DNA of 40,765 nt, taken from positions 1 through 40,765 of the forward strand of contig CALWHG010000014.1 in NCBI GenBank assembly GCA_944380315.1. The letters are read 5' to 3'. The notes beneath the pieces were generated by a model. The model was not told the origin of the DNA. It was given only the letters and a program-made list of their open reading frames with translations, and did not search any database. A program made the translations under genes and the position numbers. Numbering within the stretch: position 1 is the stretch's first letter; every line of letters starts with the position of its first letter. Origin of the DNA: an uncultured Lachnospiraceae bacterium. Its GTDB lineage: Bacteria; Bacillota; Clostridia; Lachnospirales; Lachnospiraceae. Below are positions 26,367 to 35,345 of the stretch, one piece after another.

Positions 26367-27188
26367 ATGAGAGAAAAGAAAAGGCCCATAGGAAGGCTGA
26401 TCATGATACTGGCCATAGTATTTTTCTATCTGCCCATAGTGTTCATGATAGTATTTTCCTTCAACGACAGCCGCTCCCTTACCAGCTTCACGGGCTTTTC
26501 CCTTCGCTGGTACGAGCGCATGTGGAATGACTCCGAGATGATGGAGTCCCTGTACACCACCATCATAGTGGCTGTGCTGGCCACGGTCATATCCACGGTG
26601 GTGGGCACCATAAGCGCCATAGGCCTCTCCAAGTCAAGGCGCATAGTGCAGGATGTCATACTCCAGATAAATGACTTCCCCATCATGAACCCGGAGATAG
26701 TCACTGCCATAGGGCTCATGCTCTTCTTCATCACCATAGGCGTGGAGAGAGGCTTCATGACCATGCTGCTGGCTCACATAGCCTTCTGCATACCCTATGT
26801 CATACTGAGCGTCATGCCGAAGATCCGGTCCCTGGATCCAAATCTGGCGGATGCGGCCATGGACCTGGGCGCCACCCCCTGGCAGGCACTCACCAAGGTC
26901 ATAGTGCCTCAGATAAAGGTGGGCATATTTTCAGGAGCGCTCATAGCCTTTACCATGTCCTTTGACGATTTCATCATATCCTATTTCGTCACGGGACGGG
27001 GAGTCAAGAACCTGAGCATCATGGTATATACCATGAGCAAGAGGGTCAACCCCAGTATCAATGCCATATCCACCCTGGTGGTGCTCTTCATCACCCTGGT
27101 GCTGGTGGCGGTAAATGTCATCCCTATCATAAGGGACAGGAAGCTTAAGAGAGAAGCGGGAGATATCCCGACTCAGATAAATGTATGA
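26367..27188 (+). CDS. potC: Spermidine/putrescine ABC transporter permease PotC
   Basis: 273 residues with six predicted membrane segments (first LIMILAIVFFYLPIVFMIVF). The EAA loop is DAAMDLGATPWQALTKV (about 167-183). It pairs with PotB and binds PotA. The start lies 3 bp after potB with a GGAGGGACGG ribosome site. The C-terminus ends in a short charged cytoplasmic tail. Confidence 0.93.
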   Translation: MREKKRPIGRLIMILAIVFFYLPIVFMIVFSFNDSRSLTSFTGFSLRWYERMWNDSEMMESLYTTIIVAVLATVISTVVGTISAIGLSKSRRIVQDVILQINDFPIMNPEIVTAIGLMLFFITIGVERGFMTMLLAHIAFCIPYVILSVMPKIRSLDPNLADAAMDLGATPWQALTKVIVPQIKVGIFSGALIAFTMSFDDFIISYFVTGRGVKNLSIMVYTMSKRVNPSINAISTLVVLFITLVLVAVNVIPIIRDRKLKREAGDIPTQINV

Positions 27189-27210
27189 TCATCTTGGGAG
27201 GAAATGAAGG

Positions 27211-28290
27211 ATGAAAAAACTTATGCTGATGGCGGCAGCAGGCCTCATGGCCATGAGCCTTACTGCCTGCGGAGGAGGAAATGAGGGAGAGTATGCAGGA
27301 CAGACTCTCCATATCTACAACTGGGGCGAGTACACCGGTGAGAACCTCATAAGCGATTTTGAGGAGCTGACTGGCTGTGACGTGGTCATGGACAACTTCG
27401 AGTCCAACGAGCAGATGTATATAAGAGTGGCAAACGGAGACTCCTATGACATACTGGTGCCCAGTGACTACATGATCGAGAGGCTCCTTCAGGAGGATCT
27501 GCTCCAGCCCCTCGACAAGGAAAAGCTGGACTGCTTTGACAAGCTGGATCCGGACGTGCTGGGGCTTCCCTACGATCCTGACAATGAGTATTCCGTACCC
27601 TATTTCTGGGGCACGGTGGGCATAGTTTATGACAAGAACAAGGTAGACCTTGCAGATCTTGAAGCAGAGGGCTTCGGCATCTTTGCGGATGAAAAGTACA
27701 AGGGAGACATCTATCTCTATGACTCAGAGAGAGACTCCTTCATGATGGCTCTCAAGTACCTGGGCTACAGCATGAATACCGCGGATGAGGCTGAGATAAA
27801 CGAGGCCTATGAGTGGCTGGTAAGCATAGTTGAGACCATGGAGCCTGAGATAGTCACCGATGAGATCATAGACAACATGGCTCAGGGCAGGAAGGCCCTC
27901 GGACTTATCTATTCGGGAGATGCGGCTTATGTCATAAGCGAAAATCCCGACATGGGCTTCTACCTTCCCGAGACCGGTACCAACATCTGGTCCGATGCCA
28001 TGGTCATCCCTAAAAATGCTGAGAATCCCGACCTGGCTCATGAGTTCATAAACTTCGTATCGAGCTATGACGGAGCTCTGGACAACTCAGTGACCGTGGG
28101 CTATACCTCTCCCAATCTGGAGGTCATGGAATATCTTTCCGGCGAGGAGGGCGATTACTACGGCATAGATGCCTACATCCCCCGCTCCGGCAACCCCAAC
28201 GACGAGGTGTTCAGCTACGATCCTGACACCAGGGTCATCATCTCTGACCTCTGGAGCAGAGTCAAGATAGCTGCTTCAAACGCAGGCTGA
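27211..28290 (+). CDS. potD: Polyamine-binding lipoprotein PotD
   Basis: 359 residues. A lipoprotein signal peptide ends in the lipobox LTAC with the lipidated cysteine at residue 20, so the protein is anchored outside the membrane. The mature part is a periplasmic-binding-protein type II fold close to PotD/PotF: LHIYNWGEYTGENLISDFEE near the start, YDILVPSDYMIERL, VPYFWGTVGIVYD and the C-terminal YTSPNLEVMEYL. It captures spermidine or putrescine for PotABC. Ribosome site GGGAGG. It is the last gene of the operon, followed by a very stable stem-loop. Confidence 0.95.
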   Translation: MKKLMLMAAAGLMAMSLTACGGGNEGEYAGQTLHIYNWGEYTGENLISDFEELTGCDVVMDNFESNEQMYIRVANGDSYDILVPSDYMIERLLQEDLLQPLDKEKLDCFDKLDPDVLGLPYDPDNEYSVPYFWGTVGIVYDKNKVDLADLEAEGFGIFADEKYKGDIYLYDSERDSFMMALKYLGYSMNTADEAEINEAYEWLVSIVETMEPEIVTDEIIDNMAQGRKALGLIYSGDAAYVISENPDMGFYLPETGTNIWSDAMVIPKNAENPDLAHEFINFVSSYDGALDNSVTVGYTSPNLEVMEYLSGEEGDYYGIDAYIPRSGNPNDEVFSYDPDTRVIISDLWSRVKIAASNAG

Positions 28291-28365
28291 GTCGCCTGGG
28301 AAAAGACCCGGACACCGGCTCAGACCCGGAAATACAGCATATAAACCACTTATTTAATTTCATAT

Positions 28366-28443
28366 GATCCCGGTATATGGGAATGGGTGTCTGCTGCCTC
28401 TATGAGGCGAAGGGCCCTTCCCATATACCGGGATCTATTTTTT
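28366..28443 (+). terminator. Extended terminator after potD (18-bp perfect stem)
   Basis: GATCCCGGTATATGGGAA (28366-28383) pairs perfectly with TTCCCATATACCGGGATC (28418-28435). The 34-base loop contains a second hairpin GCCTC-TAT-GAGGC (28396-28408). TATTTTTTG follows. The strength and nested hairpin are unusual for a plain terminator. Confidence 0.85.
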
Positions 28444-28481
28444 GAAAGGATAACTTAAGTTGAATTAAGGCATGACTTGGG

Positions 28482-28505
28482 GTACTGTATTAATGTGAAC
28501 AGTAC
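28482..28505 (+). promoter_or_regulatory. Operator of the YtrA-type GntR regulator
   Basis: GTACTGT (28482-28488) and ACAGTAC (28499-28505) form a perfect 7-bp dyad with a 10-bp spacer, about 24 bp upstream of the regulator start. A possible TTGAAT -35 is at 28460-28465 and the left arm would overlap the -10. Autoregulation is inferred. Confidence 0.65.
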
Positions 28506-28528
28506 AGTTCGTACAGGAGAGGAGCAGC

Positions 28529-28906
28529 ATGATCAGTCTTGACTATAAAGACAAACGGCCCTTATATGAGCAGATATCGGAAAAGCTCAAGGAGCTCATG
28601 GCTGTGGGAGGCCTTCCGGAAAATTCCCAGCTTCCCAGCGTCCGTGCGCTGGCCATAGACCTGAGCATCAACCCTAACACCATCCAACGGGCCTATGCGG
28701 AGCTGGAGAGACAGGGCTATATATACAGCATTAAGGGCAAGGGCAATTTTGTTGCCCAGACGGAGCGTCTCCAGTACCTCAAGGTAGAGGAGCTCCGGGG
28801 CAGGCTCGCTGCCATACTGGATGAGGCCCAGAGGCTTGGCATGAGCGATGATGAGATCATAGACTTCATAAGAGGCATCATAGCCGAAAGGAGCATTTCC
28901 GCATGA
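28529..28906 (+). CDS. GntR-family regulator, YtrA subfamily
   Basis: 125 residues: an N-terminal winged helix (about 8-75, PLYEQISEKLKELM, QLPSVRALAIDLSINPNTIQRAYAELERQG) and only a short helical C-terminal dimerisation tail. That is the hallmark of the YtrA subfamily, which controls adjacent ABC exporters, often in response to cell-envelope stress. Its stop overlaps the following ABC ATPase start by four bases (ATGA). Ribosome site AGGAGAGGAG. A dyad operator lies just upstream. Confidence 0.93.
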   Translation: MISLDYKDKRPLYEQISEKLKELMAVGGLPENSQLPSVRALAIDLSINPNTIQRAYAELERQGYIYSIKGKGNFVAQTERLQYLKVEELRGRLAAILDEAQRLGMSDDEIIDFIRGIIAERSISA

Positions 28907-29808
28907 TAGAGACAGTTTCGCTTACAAAACGATTTGATGACATAGTGGCTCTGGACCATGTGACTGCCACCATCAGGGAGGGACAGGTGTTTGGACTCAT
29001 AGGCACCAACGGGGCCGGCAAGTCCACCTTCCTGCGCTGTCTTTCAGGCATATATAAGCCTGAGGAGGGCGAGGTGACCATAGACGGGGCCCCGGTGTAT
29101 GAGCATACGGCGGTGAAGGAGAGATTTTTCTTCATATCCGATGATCAGTACTTCTTTCCCAGCGCCACGCCCCTTGACATGGCGTCCTCCTATGCCATCT
29201 ACTACAGGCATTTTGACAGGGAGCGCTTCAAGAGGCTCCTTTCGGAGTTCGGCCTTGACGGACACAGGAAGATATCAACATTTTCAAAGGGCATGAAGAA
29301 GCAGCTGTCAGTCATACTGGCACTGTCAGCTCATACTGACTATATATTCTGCGATGAGACCTTTGATGGCCTGGATCCTGTCATGAGGCAGGCGGTCAAG
29401 TCCCTGTTTGCAAATGACATGGCAGAGAGGGGACTGACTCCCGTCATAGCCTCCCACAACCTGAGGGAGCTGGAGGATATGTGTGACCATGTGGGGCTAC
29501 TTCATAAGGGTGGCATACTGCTGTCAAAGGACATAGATGATCTGAAGCTGGGAGTACACAAGATCCAGTGCGTATTTGCCTCAGAAAAGGAGCCTGAGCA
29601 GATAGAGGGCCTTGAGATCATAAAGTGTGAGCACAGGGGCAGGCTGCGCACCATCATAGTCAGGGGCGATGAGGATCGTATCCGGGCGCTTATGGACCGG
29701 GAGGAGACCGTGTTCTATGAGCTCATACCTCTTTCTCTGGAAGAGATATTCATAACGGAGACTGAGGTAGCAGGCTATGATGTAAAGAAGATCATACTGG
29801 GAGAGTGA
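28903..29808 (+). CDS. ABC transporter ATPase (YtrB-like)
   Basis: 301 residues. Walker A GTNGAGKST (about 35-43), signature STFSKGMKKQ, and Walker B IFCDETFDGLD, where Cys and Thr replace the more common Leu and Pro around the DE pair. The H-loop is ASHNLREL. The C-terminal 80 residues form the usual regulatory tail of ABC-2 exporters. It is coupled to the GntR gene upstream and stands 4 bp before its permease. The transported substrate is not evident. Confidence 0.9.
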   Translation: MIETVSLTKRFDDIVALDHVTATIREGQVFGLIGTNGAGKSTFLRCLSGIYKPEEGEVTIDGAPVYEHTAVKERFFFISDDQYFFPSATPLDMASSYAIYYRHFDRERFKRLLSEFGLDGHRKISTFSKGMKKQLSVILALSAHTDYIFCDETFDGLDPVMRQAVKSLFANDMAERGLTPVIASHNLRELEDMCDHVGLLHKGGILLSKDIDDLKLGVHKIQCVFASEKEPEQIEGLEIIKCEHRGRLRTIIVRGDEDRIRALMDREETVFYELIPLSLEEIFITETEVAGYDVKKIILGE

Positions 29809-29812
29809 TATT

Positions 29813-31927
29813 ATGCTGAAGATGATAAAAGAGGATCTGCATTATAACCTGGGTACCCTGCTTCTGGGGCTCCTCGTCATGGTATTTAACTATCCCATAA
29901 ACCTGGCCCTGCAGCTCAGCGAACTGAAGGACAGGATGGACAGCTATATGGTCACTACGGAGATGTCCTGGGACGGCCCCAGCTCCTTCGTCGTGGCTGA
30001 AAAAATCACGGATCTTGGAGAGCGCATGACCAGGACCACCAACATGGTCCTTTGCGGCACCGGCGGCCTGCTGGCTTTGATCATACCCGTGGCGGCGGTG
30101 CTATGTGCAAGGTGCATGTTCCACTATCTGATGCAGAAGAGCACTGTGGACTTTTACATGAGTGAGCCCGTCAGCCGCCAGAAGCGCTTTGCCGCAAACT
30201 ACATCAGCGGACTTCTGATCATGCTCATAAGTCTCCTTACGGGATTCGTGCTCTGCCTGCCGGTGGCCCTGGCCTATGGTGTGGAGGGGATGGAGCTGGG
30301 CACTGCCCTGGCATCCAGCCTTGGCTTCATGCTGGTGTTCCTGATGCTTTATACCACGGTCATCATAGCCATACTGCTGTGCGGAAGGACCTTTGCCGCC
30401 GTGGCTGCGGTCATAGTCATAAATGGCATCGGCTTCTGCGTATATGCGGTCATGATGGTGTTCATGAACTTTTTCGACACCTACATAGAGTATGGTACGC
30501 CGATCTGGGAGAAGCTTTACTATACCTCACCCATATACTATATCTTTGAGTATATGGAAAGACTGACACCCAGGAGCTCTTCCATAGCCGTCATGAGCCC
30601 TGAGGTGCTGAGGCTCATGCTGGTCATGGCAGGGATATCGGCTCTGCTCATACTGCTGGCAGTCCTGCTTCACCGCATAAGGCCCTCTGAGGCCTGCGGA
30701 AGCACTCTGGCATTTCCCTTGACCAGGAGGCCCCTCAGGGTGATCCTGAGCATCATGGGAGGTCTGCTGCTCTCCTTCCTGGGGATATATCAGAGCGGAG
30801 TGTTCTGGGTATTTTTCTTTACCCTCCTGGGAGTGGTCATAGTCCATGCCATGGCGGAGATAGTCATCAACATGGATGTGCGCATGCTTTTTTGCCACAG
30901 GATAGAGACAGCCATATGCATGGCGGCGGCCTTTGGCTTCGTATGCATTTTCGTCTTTGACCCCTTCGGCTATGATGCCTATGTGCCTGAGGCCTCAAGT
31001 CTTCAGTCCGTGGCCATAAGCTATAACGGAGACTTTGAGGAGAGACGGGCCATAAGCCTTTCGGACTATCAGTACGAGTATGAGACTGAGCATCCGGAGG
31101 ATATATACACTACGGAGTACTGGGACGGACAGCCGGACGGCTTCCTTGAGATGGCCATCACCGAGGAGCCCTATGTGGATGCAGTACTTGAGCTGGCCTG
31201 CTGCGGAGCAGAGCATGCCTCCGGCGTAAACTACAGGGGCTATGAGGACTATTATGATGAGGATAGCTATCTGATAGACGTGGCCTACAGGCTCAGGAGC
31301 GGCTCTGTCAGGTACAGGCGCTATGAGCTCTCGAGAGCCGAGGTGGATGAGTACATGCCGGGCATATTTGCCTCCATGGAATATAAGACCGCCATGTATC
31401 CCATACTCGAGCTTCCGGAGGAGGAGCTGGGACTTTTCGGCATAGAGTATGCAGATGATGCTGAGGGAGCAAGGCTGGAAGCAGAAGGAAAGCTCAGCGG
31501 AAAGGAGATCAGGACGAATCCCTATGCCTCCAGGGACTGGGATGATTTTGGCTCCGTATATGACATAAACGAGGATCAGAGCTTCAGGCGAGAGCTGCTT
31601 GCGGCCCTTAAGCAGGACATAAGCGATATGCGCTTTGAGGACTACGAGGACTGGTTCTACACGGTGGATTCCGGATATAACGAAGAGACGGGAAGGGTAG
31701 AGACATTTTCAGATTCAGAGCTTTATAAGGAGGGCGATGTGCCCGGCTGCTACCTGATAGATGACATCATCTATTACATCCCCGAGACCTCGGTGCTCAT
31801 GGCAGACATGCACTATGAGGCCGGAGACAACTATACCTACGAATACAGGGACATCTACCCCGTATTTGACAGCTTCACCCATGTAAGGGAGGTCCTGAGC
31901 GACTACGGATATGTGGATCAGGACTGA
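29813..31927 (+). CDS. ABC-2-type permease with large extracytoplasmic C-terminal domain
   Basis: 704 residues. About eight to nine hydrophobic segments occupy residues 15-385 (for example LGTLLLGLLVMVFNYPI, YISGLLIMLISLLTGFVL, MAAAFGFVCIFVFDPFG). About 320 acidic, Tyr-rich residues without membrane spans follow, presumably outside the cell. Similar long permeases accompany YtrA-type regulators in Clostridia. Partner of the ATPase just upstream. It may export or sense an envelope-active compound; the substrate cannot be named. Its ribosome site is weak and overlaps the end of the ATPase gene. Confidence 0.78.
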   Translation: MLKMIKEDLHYNLGTLLLGLLVMVFNYPINLALQLSELKDRMDSYMVTTEMSWDGPSSFVVAEKITDLGERMTRTTNMVLCGTGGLLALIIPVAAVLCARCMFHYLMQKSTVDFYMSEPVSRQKRFAANYISGLLIMLISLLTGFVLCLPVALAYGVEGMELGTALASSLGFMLVFLMLYTTVIIAILLCGRTFAAVAAVIVINGIGFCVYAVMMVFMNFFDTYIEYGTPIWEKLYYTSPIYYIFEYMERLTPRSSSIAVMSPEVLRLMLVMAGISALLILLAVLLHRIRPSEACGSTLAFPLTRRPLRVILSIMGGLLLSFLGIYQSGVFWVFFFTLLGVVIVHAMAEIVINMDVRMLFCHRIETAICMAAAFGFVCIFVFDPFGYDAYVPEASSLQSVAISYNGDFEERRAISLSDYQYEYETEHPEDIYTTEYWDGQPDGFLEMAITEEPYVDAVLELACCGAEHASGVNYRGYEDYYDEDSYLIDVAYRLRSGSVRYRRYELSRAEVDEYMPGIFASMEYKTAMYPILELPEEELGLFGIEYADDAEGARLEAEGKLSGKEIRTNPYASRDWDDFGSVYDINEDQSFRRELLAALKQDISDMRFEDYEDWFYTVDSGYNEETGRVETFSDSELYKEGDVPGCYLIDDIIYYIPETSVLMADMHYEAGDNYTYEYRDIYPVFDSFTHVREVLSDYGYVDQD

Positions 31928-31969
31928 TACAGGTGGATTTTTATCCTGATCTGAGGTATCATAACAGAC

Positions 31970-33781
31970 ATGAAAGAGCGTGTGATCAATTTTCTGAAGG
32001 ATCAGAACAGGATGCTTGATATGGCGATGCTTTTCTGCATCGCCGTATTTGCGTTTTATGTAAACAGGGACATAGAGATAAAGGGACTCTATATGGACGA
32101 CCTTTACATGTGGTCCTGCTATGGAGAGCAGAGCTTCATGGAGTTCGTGTTCCCGGTGGGCACCTCCACCAGGTTCAGGCCGGTATACTGGCTGTTTACC
32201 TACCTGCAGATGGCCATCATAGGCAATCATGTGGACTGGTTCGTGGCCTTCAATGTCATCTGCAATATCATAGTGGCCTATGAGCTGTTTTACATATGCA
32301 GGAGGCTGTCCGGAAGCAGGCTGCTGCCCTTCTTTTCAGCGCTCTGCTATCTGGCCTCCCGCTTTGCCTATTATCAGATAGGGCAGGCCCTGGGACTTAT
32401 GGAGACCCTGGCTCAGTTCTTTGCCCTTTGGATATTTTATCTGCTCTATGTCTATATGAACAGGCCAAACGACCGTACCAGGGCGGAGCTCATAGCAGAG
32501 GGAGAGGCAGTGCTCGTGCAGACCGGCCAGAAGCCGGAGCTCAGCCTGAGGCTGGTGCGGAGCAGCGACATTTATTTTGCCGGCGCTCTGGCTCTCTATG
32601 TGCTGCTGTGCTTTACCCATGAGCGATATCTCTGCCTCCTTCCACTGTTTTATATGGTGCTGGCAGTAAAATGGCTTCGGGAGCAGAGGGCCTGGAGGAA
32701 AGCCTGGTTCATGGAAAACCGTGGCAAATGGCTGGCTCCTCTTCTGAGCTTTCTGATCATCATGGCCATAAGGCTCCTTAGCACCGGCGCCTTGGTGCCT
32801 GCGGGCACGGGAGGGACCGAGGTGACTGATACATTTTCCGCAGCTCAGACCCTGTCCTTCGTCATGGATGAGATAGCCTATATATTTGGCATAAATGCCG
32901 GAGACAATTATCTCTCGGCTCTGTCCTGGACTGAGACTCCGGAGCTCATAAAGGCCCTTGTCAAATCAAGTGTGCTGTGCATAGGCGTCATAGCTGCACT
33001 GTATGTCATAGTACTGCTTCTGGAGAGCTCTGAGAGGAAAAAGGACGAAGAAAAGGACGGAGGCGACATCTTCTGGCGACATGTGGCAGACAGCCTGCTC
33101 ATGCTCATGTTCATGGGGCTCTGCATAGGGGCTTCATCGGTCACCATCAGAGTGGAGATGAGATGGGTATATGTCTCCTACAGCATGGCCCTCATATTTG
33201 CCTGCTACATGATATCGGCCATAGGCTCGGCCTACAGGTCCTCCTTTGCGGTGGACGATGCCAGGGCAGCGGACAAGGGCCCGGCTGGCAAGGCTGCTCC
33301 CGGAGTGCTGGAGGGCAACATATTCAGGCGTATGTCGCTTACGGTAGCCGACAGGCTCGTGGGTCCCAAGGTGTTTTACGGGATCATATGCCTTGTGTTC
33401 CTGGCCTACTGTGGGCTCAGCATATATACAAATGTCTTTTATCGGGGATATTTTCCCAACATATATTTCTGGCAGGATCAGCAGCGCATGAACTCTCTGG
33501 CAGAGGAGACCGTGGAGAAGTACGGCGTGGAGGGAGTGCTTGGAAAGCAGGTATACATACTTGAAAATACCTATGGCATGTCGGATTTTTACGGAGACAC
33601 CTTCTTTAAGGTGTATGATAAGGAAAAGACGGGCCAGGGAACTGTCATACATTTCATAGATGATATGGAGGATGTGCCCGAGGATGAGCTTCGATGGGGC
33701 GGGGCTCTGGTGCTCATGGAGGTCCCTGAGGAAAATGGCTACAGAGACGTGACGGAGGATGCTTACTCGTACATACGGTAG
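31970..33781 (+). CDS. Polytopic membrane protein, GT-C glycosyltransferase-like
   Basis: 603 residues with about ten to eleven membrane segments. After the first span comes an acidic pair, KGLYMDDLYMW (about 39-49), in the external loop, followed by RFRPVYWLF. That layout resembles GT-C enzymes, which use lipid-phosphate sugars outside the membrane. A soluble segment of about 130 residues forms the C-terminus. The specific family is not recognised with certainty. It opens the surface-glycan block and overlaps the convergent GT2 gene by 19 bp at its 3' end. A GAGG ribosome site lies about 13 bases from the ATG. Confidence 0.65.
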   Translation: MKERVINFLKDQNRMLDMAMLFCIAVFAFYVNRDIEIKGLYMDDLYMWSCYGEQSFMEFVFPVGTSTRFRPVYWLFTYLQMAIIGNHVDWFVAFNVICNIIVAYELFYICRRLSGSRLLPFFSALCYLASRFAYYQIGQALGLMETLAQFFALWIFYLLYVYMNRPNDRTRAELIAEGEAVLVQTGQKPELSLRLVRSSDIYFAGALALYVLLCFTHERYLCLLPLFYMVLAVKWLREQRAWRKAWFMENRGKWLAPLLSFLIIMAIRLLSTGALVPAGTGGTEVTDTFSAAQTLSFVMDEIAYIFGINAGDNYLSALSWTETPELIKALVKSSVLCIGVIAALYVIVLLLESSERKKDEEKDGGDIFWRHVADSLLMLMFMGLCIGASSVTIRVEMRWVYVSYSMALIFACYMISAIGSAYRSSFAVDDARAADKGPAGKAAPGVLEGNIFRRMSLTVADRLVGPKVFYGIICLVFLAYCGLSIYTNVFYRGYFPNIYFWQDQQRMNSLAEETVEKYGVEGVLGKQVYILENTYGMSDFYGDTFFKVYDKEKTGQGTVIHFIDDMEDVPEDELRWGGALVLMEVPEENGYRDVTEDAYSYIR

Positions 33782-34566
33782 CTCCTCCGATAGGGGATCA
33801 TGAGAAGGGAAGCTATGGGTGCAGGCCAGAGCTTTCTGAACATGAGCTCCTCCTCCGAGCCTCTGAGGCCCTGATGAGTTAGCCGGCTGGTGGCAGCGCC
33901 CTCATGCACTCTGTAGGATATGAGCTCCCTTTCATCACATATGAATCTGCCTGGCCTTCTGGCCAGACGTATGAGGGCATCCCAATCGGTGACGAAGCTG
34001 TATTCACCGGAAAATACTGAGGTGCCCGTAAGTTTTACTGCATAGCTGCAGCTTGGACAGCATATACCGTTGCCGAATCTGATCGGCAGCTCCTTAATGA
34101 AGCGCGTCCCGGAAAGGCCCCTGAGTCTCAGAGGCATCCGCAGGATGCGCTTTATCCCTTCTATGGAATGAGGTATGACATGGCCTTCAGCATCTATGGT
34201 CTCGTAGCGGGTGCAGAAAAGGGACATGTCAGGCCAGCGCCTGCAGGCCTCAAGGAGGGCCCGTCTGTAGCCCGGGTGATAGATATCATCCTGATGGGCT
34301 ATGGTCACAAGCTCTGCTTCACGCTCCTCAGTCGCAGTCCTCATGGCATAGTTCCAGTCATCCCGAAGAGAGCTCTGGCCGCTGCGCACATAAAGGGGGA
34401 TGCCATAGCGCTTCGCCAGGGCCCTTATATGCTCATTGTCCGTGGAGGTGCAGATGATCACATCTCCCGGCGTATCCTGACTGAGGACAGAGCTTATGCA
34501 CTGCTCAAGGTAGGGAGAGCATCCGTATGCGCATATGGAAAATGTATGCCTTGGCTGTCTGTCCAT
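33763..34566 (-). CDS. Family 2 glycosyltransferase
   Basis: 267 residues, GT-A fold. The nucleotide-binding start is TFSICAYGCSPYLEQCISSVLSQ (about 8-30), and the DxD-type motif is VTIAHQDDIYHPGYRRAL (about 87-104). VTDWDALIRLARR marks the acceptor region. Soluble or peripherally attached. It is coupled to the SIS isomerase gene upstream (start ATG shares one base with its stop). Its 3' end overlaps the convergent membrane-protein gene by 19 bp. The sugar donor is unknown. Confidence 0.82.
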   Translation of the reverse strand: MDRQPRHTFSICAYGCSPYLEQCISSVLSQDTPGDVIICTSTDNEHIRALAKRYGIPLYVRSGQSSLRDDWNYAMRTATEEREAELVTIAHQDDIYHPGYRRALLEACRRWPDMSLFCTRYETIDAEGHVIPHSIEGIKRILRMPLRLRGLSGTRFIKELPIRFGNGICCPSCSYAVKLTGTSVFSGEYSFVTDWDALIRLARRPGRFICDERELISYRVHEGAATSRLTHQGLRGSEEELMFRKLWPAPIASLLMIPYRRSYRMYE

Positions 34567-35225
34567 CAGATCTCAAAATAGGTGTCCTCAAGCATGAGGC
34601 ACAGGGTATGATATATGGGCAGGTGGAGCTCCTGTATCTTATAGGTCTCCTGCTCTGGAGCCACTATGGCTATGTCTGCCTCCTTGGCAAGGCGCCCGCC
34701 ATCCCTGCCTGTAAGGCCTATGACGGTCATGCCCAGGGCCTTGGCCACTGGAAGGGCATACAGCAGGTTTTTGCTGTTTCCGGAGGTGGATATGAGCATC
34801 AGCACGTCGCCGGGAGTGCCATAGCCCAGGGTCTGCTGGGCAAAACAGAAGGCCGGATCCACATCATTTGCAAATGCGGTGTTGAGGCTCTGGTGCTCCG
34901 ACAGGGACAGGGCCATGAGGCCAAGCTGGAGCTTGCCTGCGGTCTCCTTGCCATAAACGGGATCCAGCTGCTCTATGGCAGCAGCAAGCTCAGGCCCAAG
35001 GGGCCTTTTTTTGCAGAAGCCCTTCATGAGCTCCCCCACTATGTGCTGGGCATCTGATGAGGAGCCGCCGTTTCCGGCCACAAGGAGCTTGCCTCCTCTG
35101 TCATAGCAGTCCCTGAGGGCCTCATAGGCCTTCAGGATGTCCGGACAGACGGGTGCAAGGACGGGATATCTTTCGGAAAGCTCCGCAAGCCTTCCTTCTA
35201 TGAGCTTAGTTCTTTCGTTATTCAT
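34566..35225 (-). CDS. SIS-domain phosphosugar isomerase, GmhA-like
   Basis: 219 residues. The SIS fold with GNGGSSSDAQHIVGELM (about 52-68) and LISTSGNSKNLLYAL is closest to GmhA, which converts sedoheptulose 7-phosphate to heptose 7-phosphate for surface heptoses. FANDVDPAFCFAQQ also fits. The other heptose genes (gmhB, hddA/hldE) are not in the window. No ribosome site is visible before the ATG; the leader is very AU-rich. The promoter overlaps the divergent rfbF promoter. Confidence 0.78.
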   Translation of the reverse strand: MNNERTKLIEGRLAELSERYPVLAPVCPDILKAYEALRDCYDRGGKLLVAGNGGSSSDAQHIVGELMKGFCKKRPLGPELAAAIEQLDPVYGKETAGKLQLGLMALSLSEHQSLNTAFANDVDPAFCFAQQTLGYGTPGDVLMLISTSGNSKNLLYALPVAKALGMTVIGLTGRDGGRLAKEADIAIVAPEQETYKIQELHLPIYHTLCLMLEDTYFEI

Positions 35226-35261
35226 AATATTTATTTTATTTGATTAAATGCCTTTGATGGG

Positions 35262-35291
35262 TTAATATTTACGATGTATATTATATATAAT
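35262..35291 (+). promoter_or_regulatory. Promoter of rfbF-rfbG
   Basis: TTAATA (35262-35267), an 18-bp spacer and a perfect TATAAT (35286-35291). It interlocks with the divergent promoter of the SIS gene. Confidence 0.55.
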
Positions 35292-35309
35292 AAAATGAAA
35301 AACAGGCAA
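35280..35309 (-). promoter_or_regulatory. Promoter of the SIS isomerase-GT2 operon
   Basis: On the minus strand TTGCCT (35309-35304), an 18-bp spacer and TATAAT (35285-35280). The -10 boxes of the two divergent promoters abut, so both cannot be occupied at once. Confidence 0.5.
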
Positions 35310-35345
35310 TATCCTATATAAACAAAAAGAAAAGGGAAGACATAT

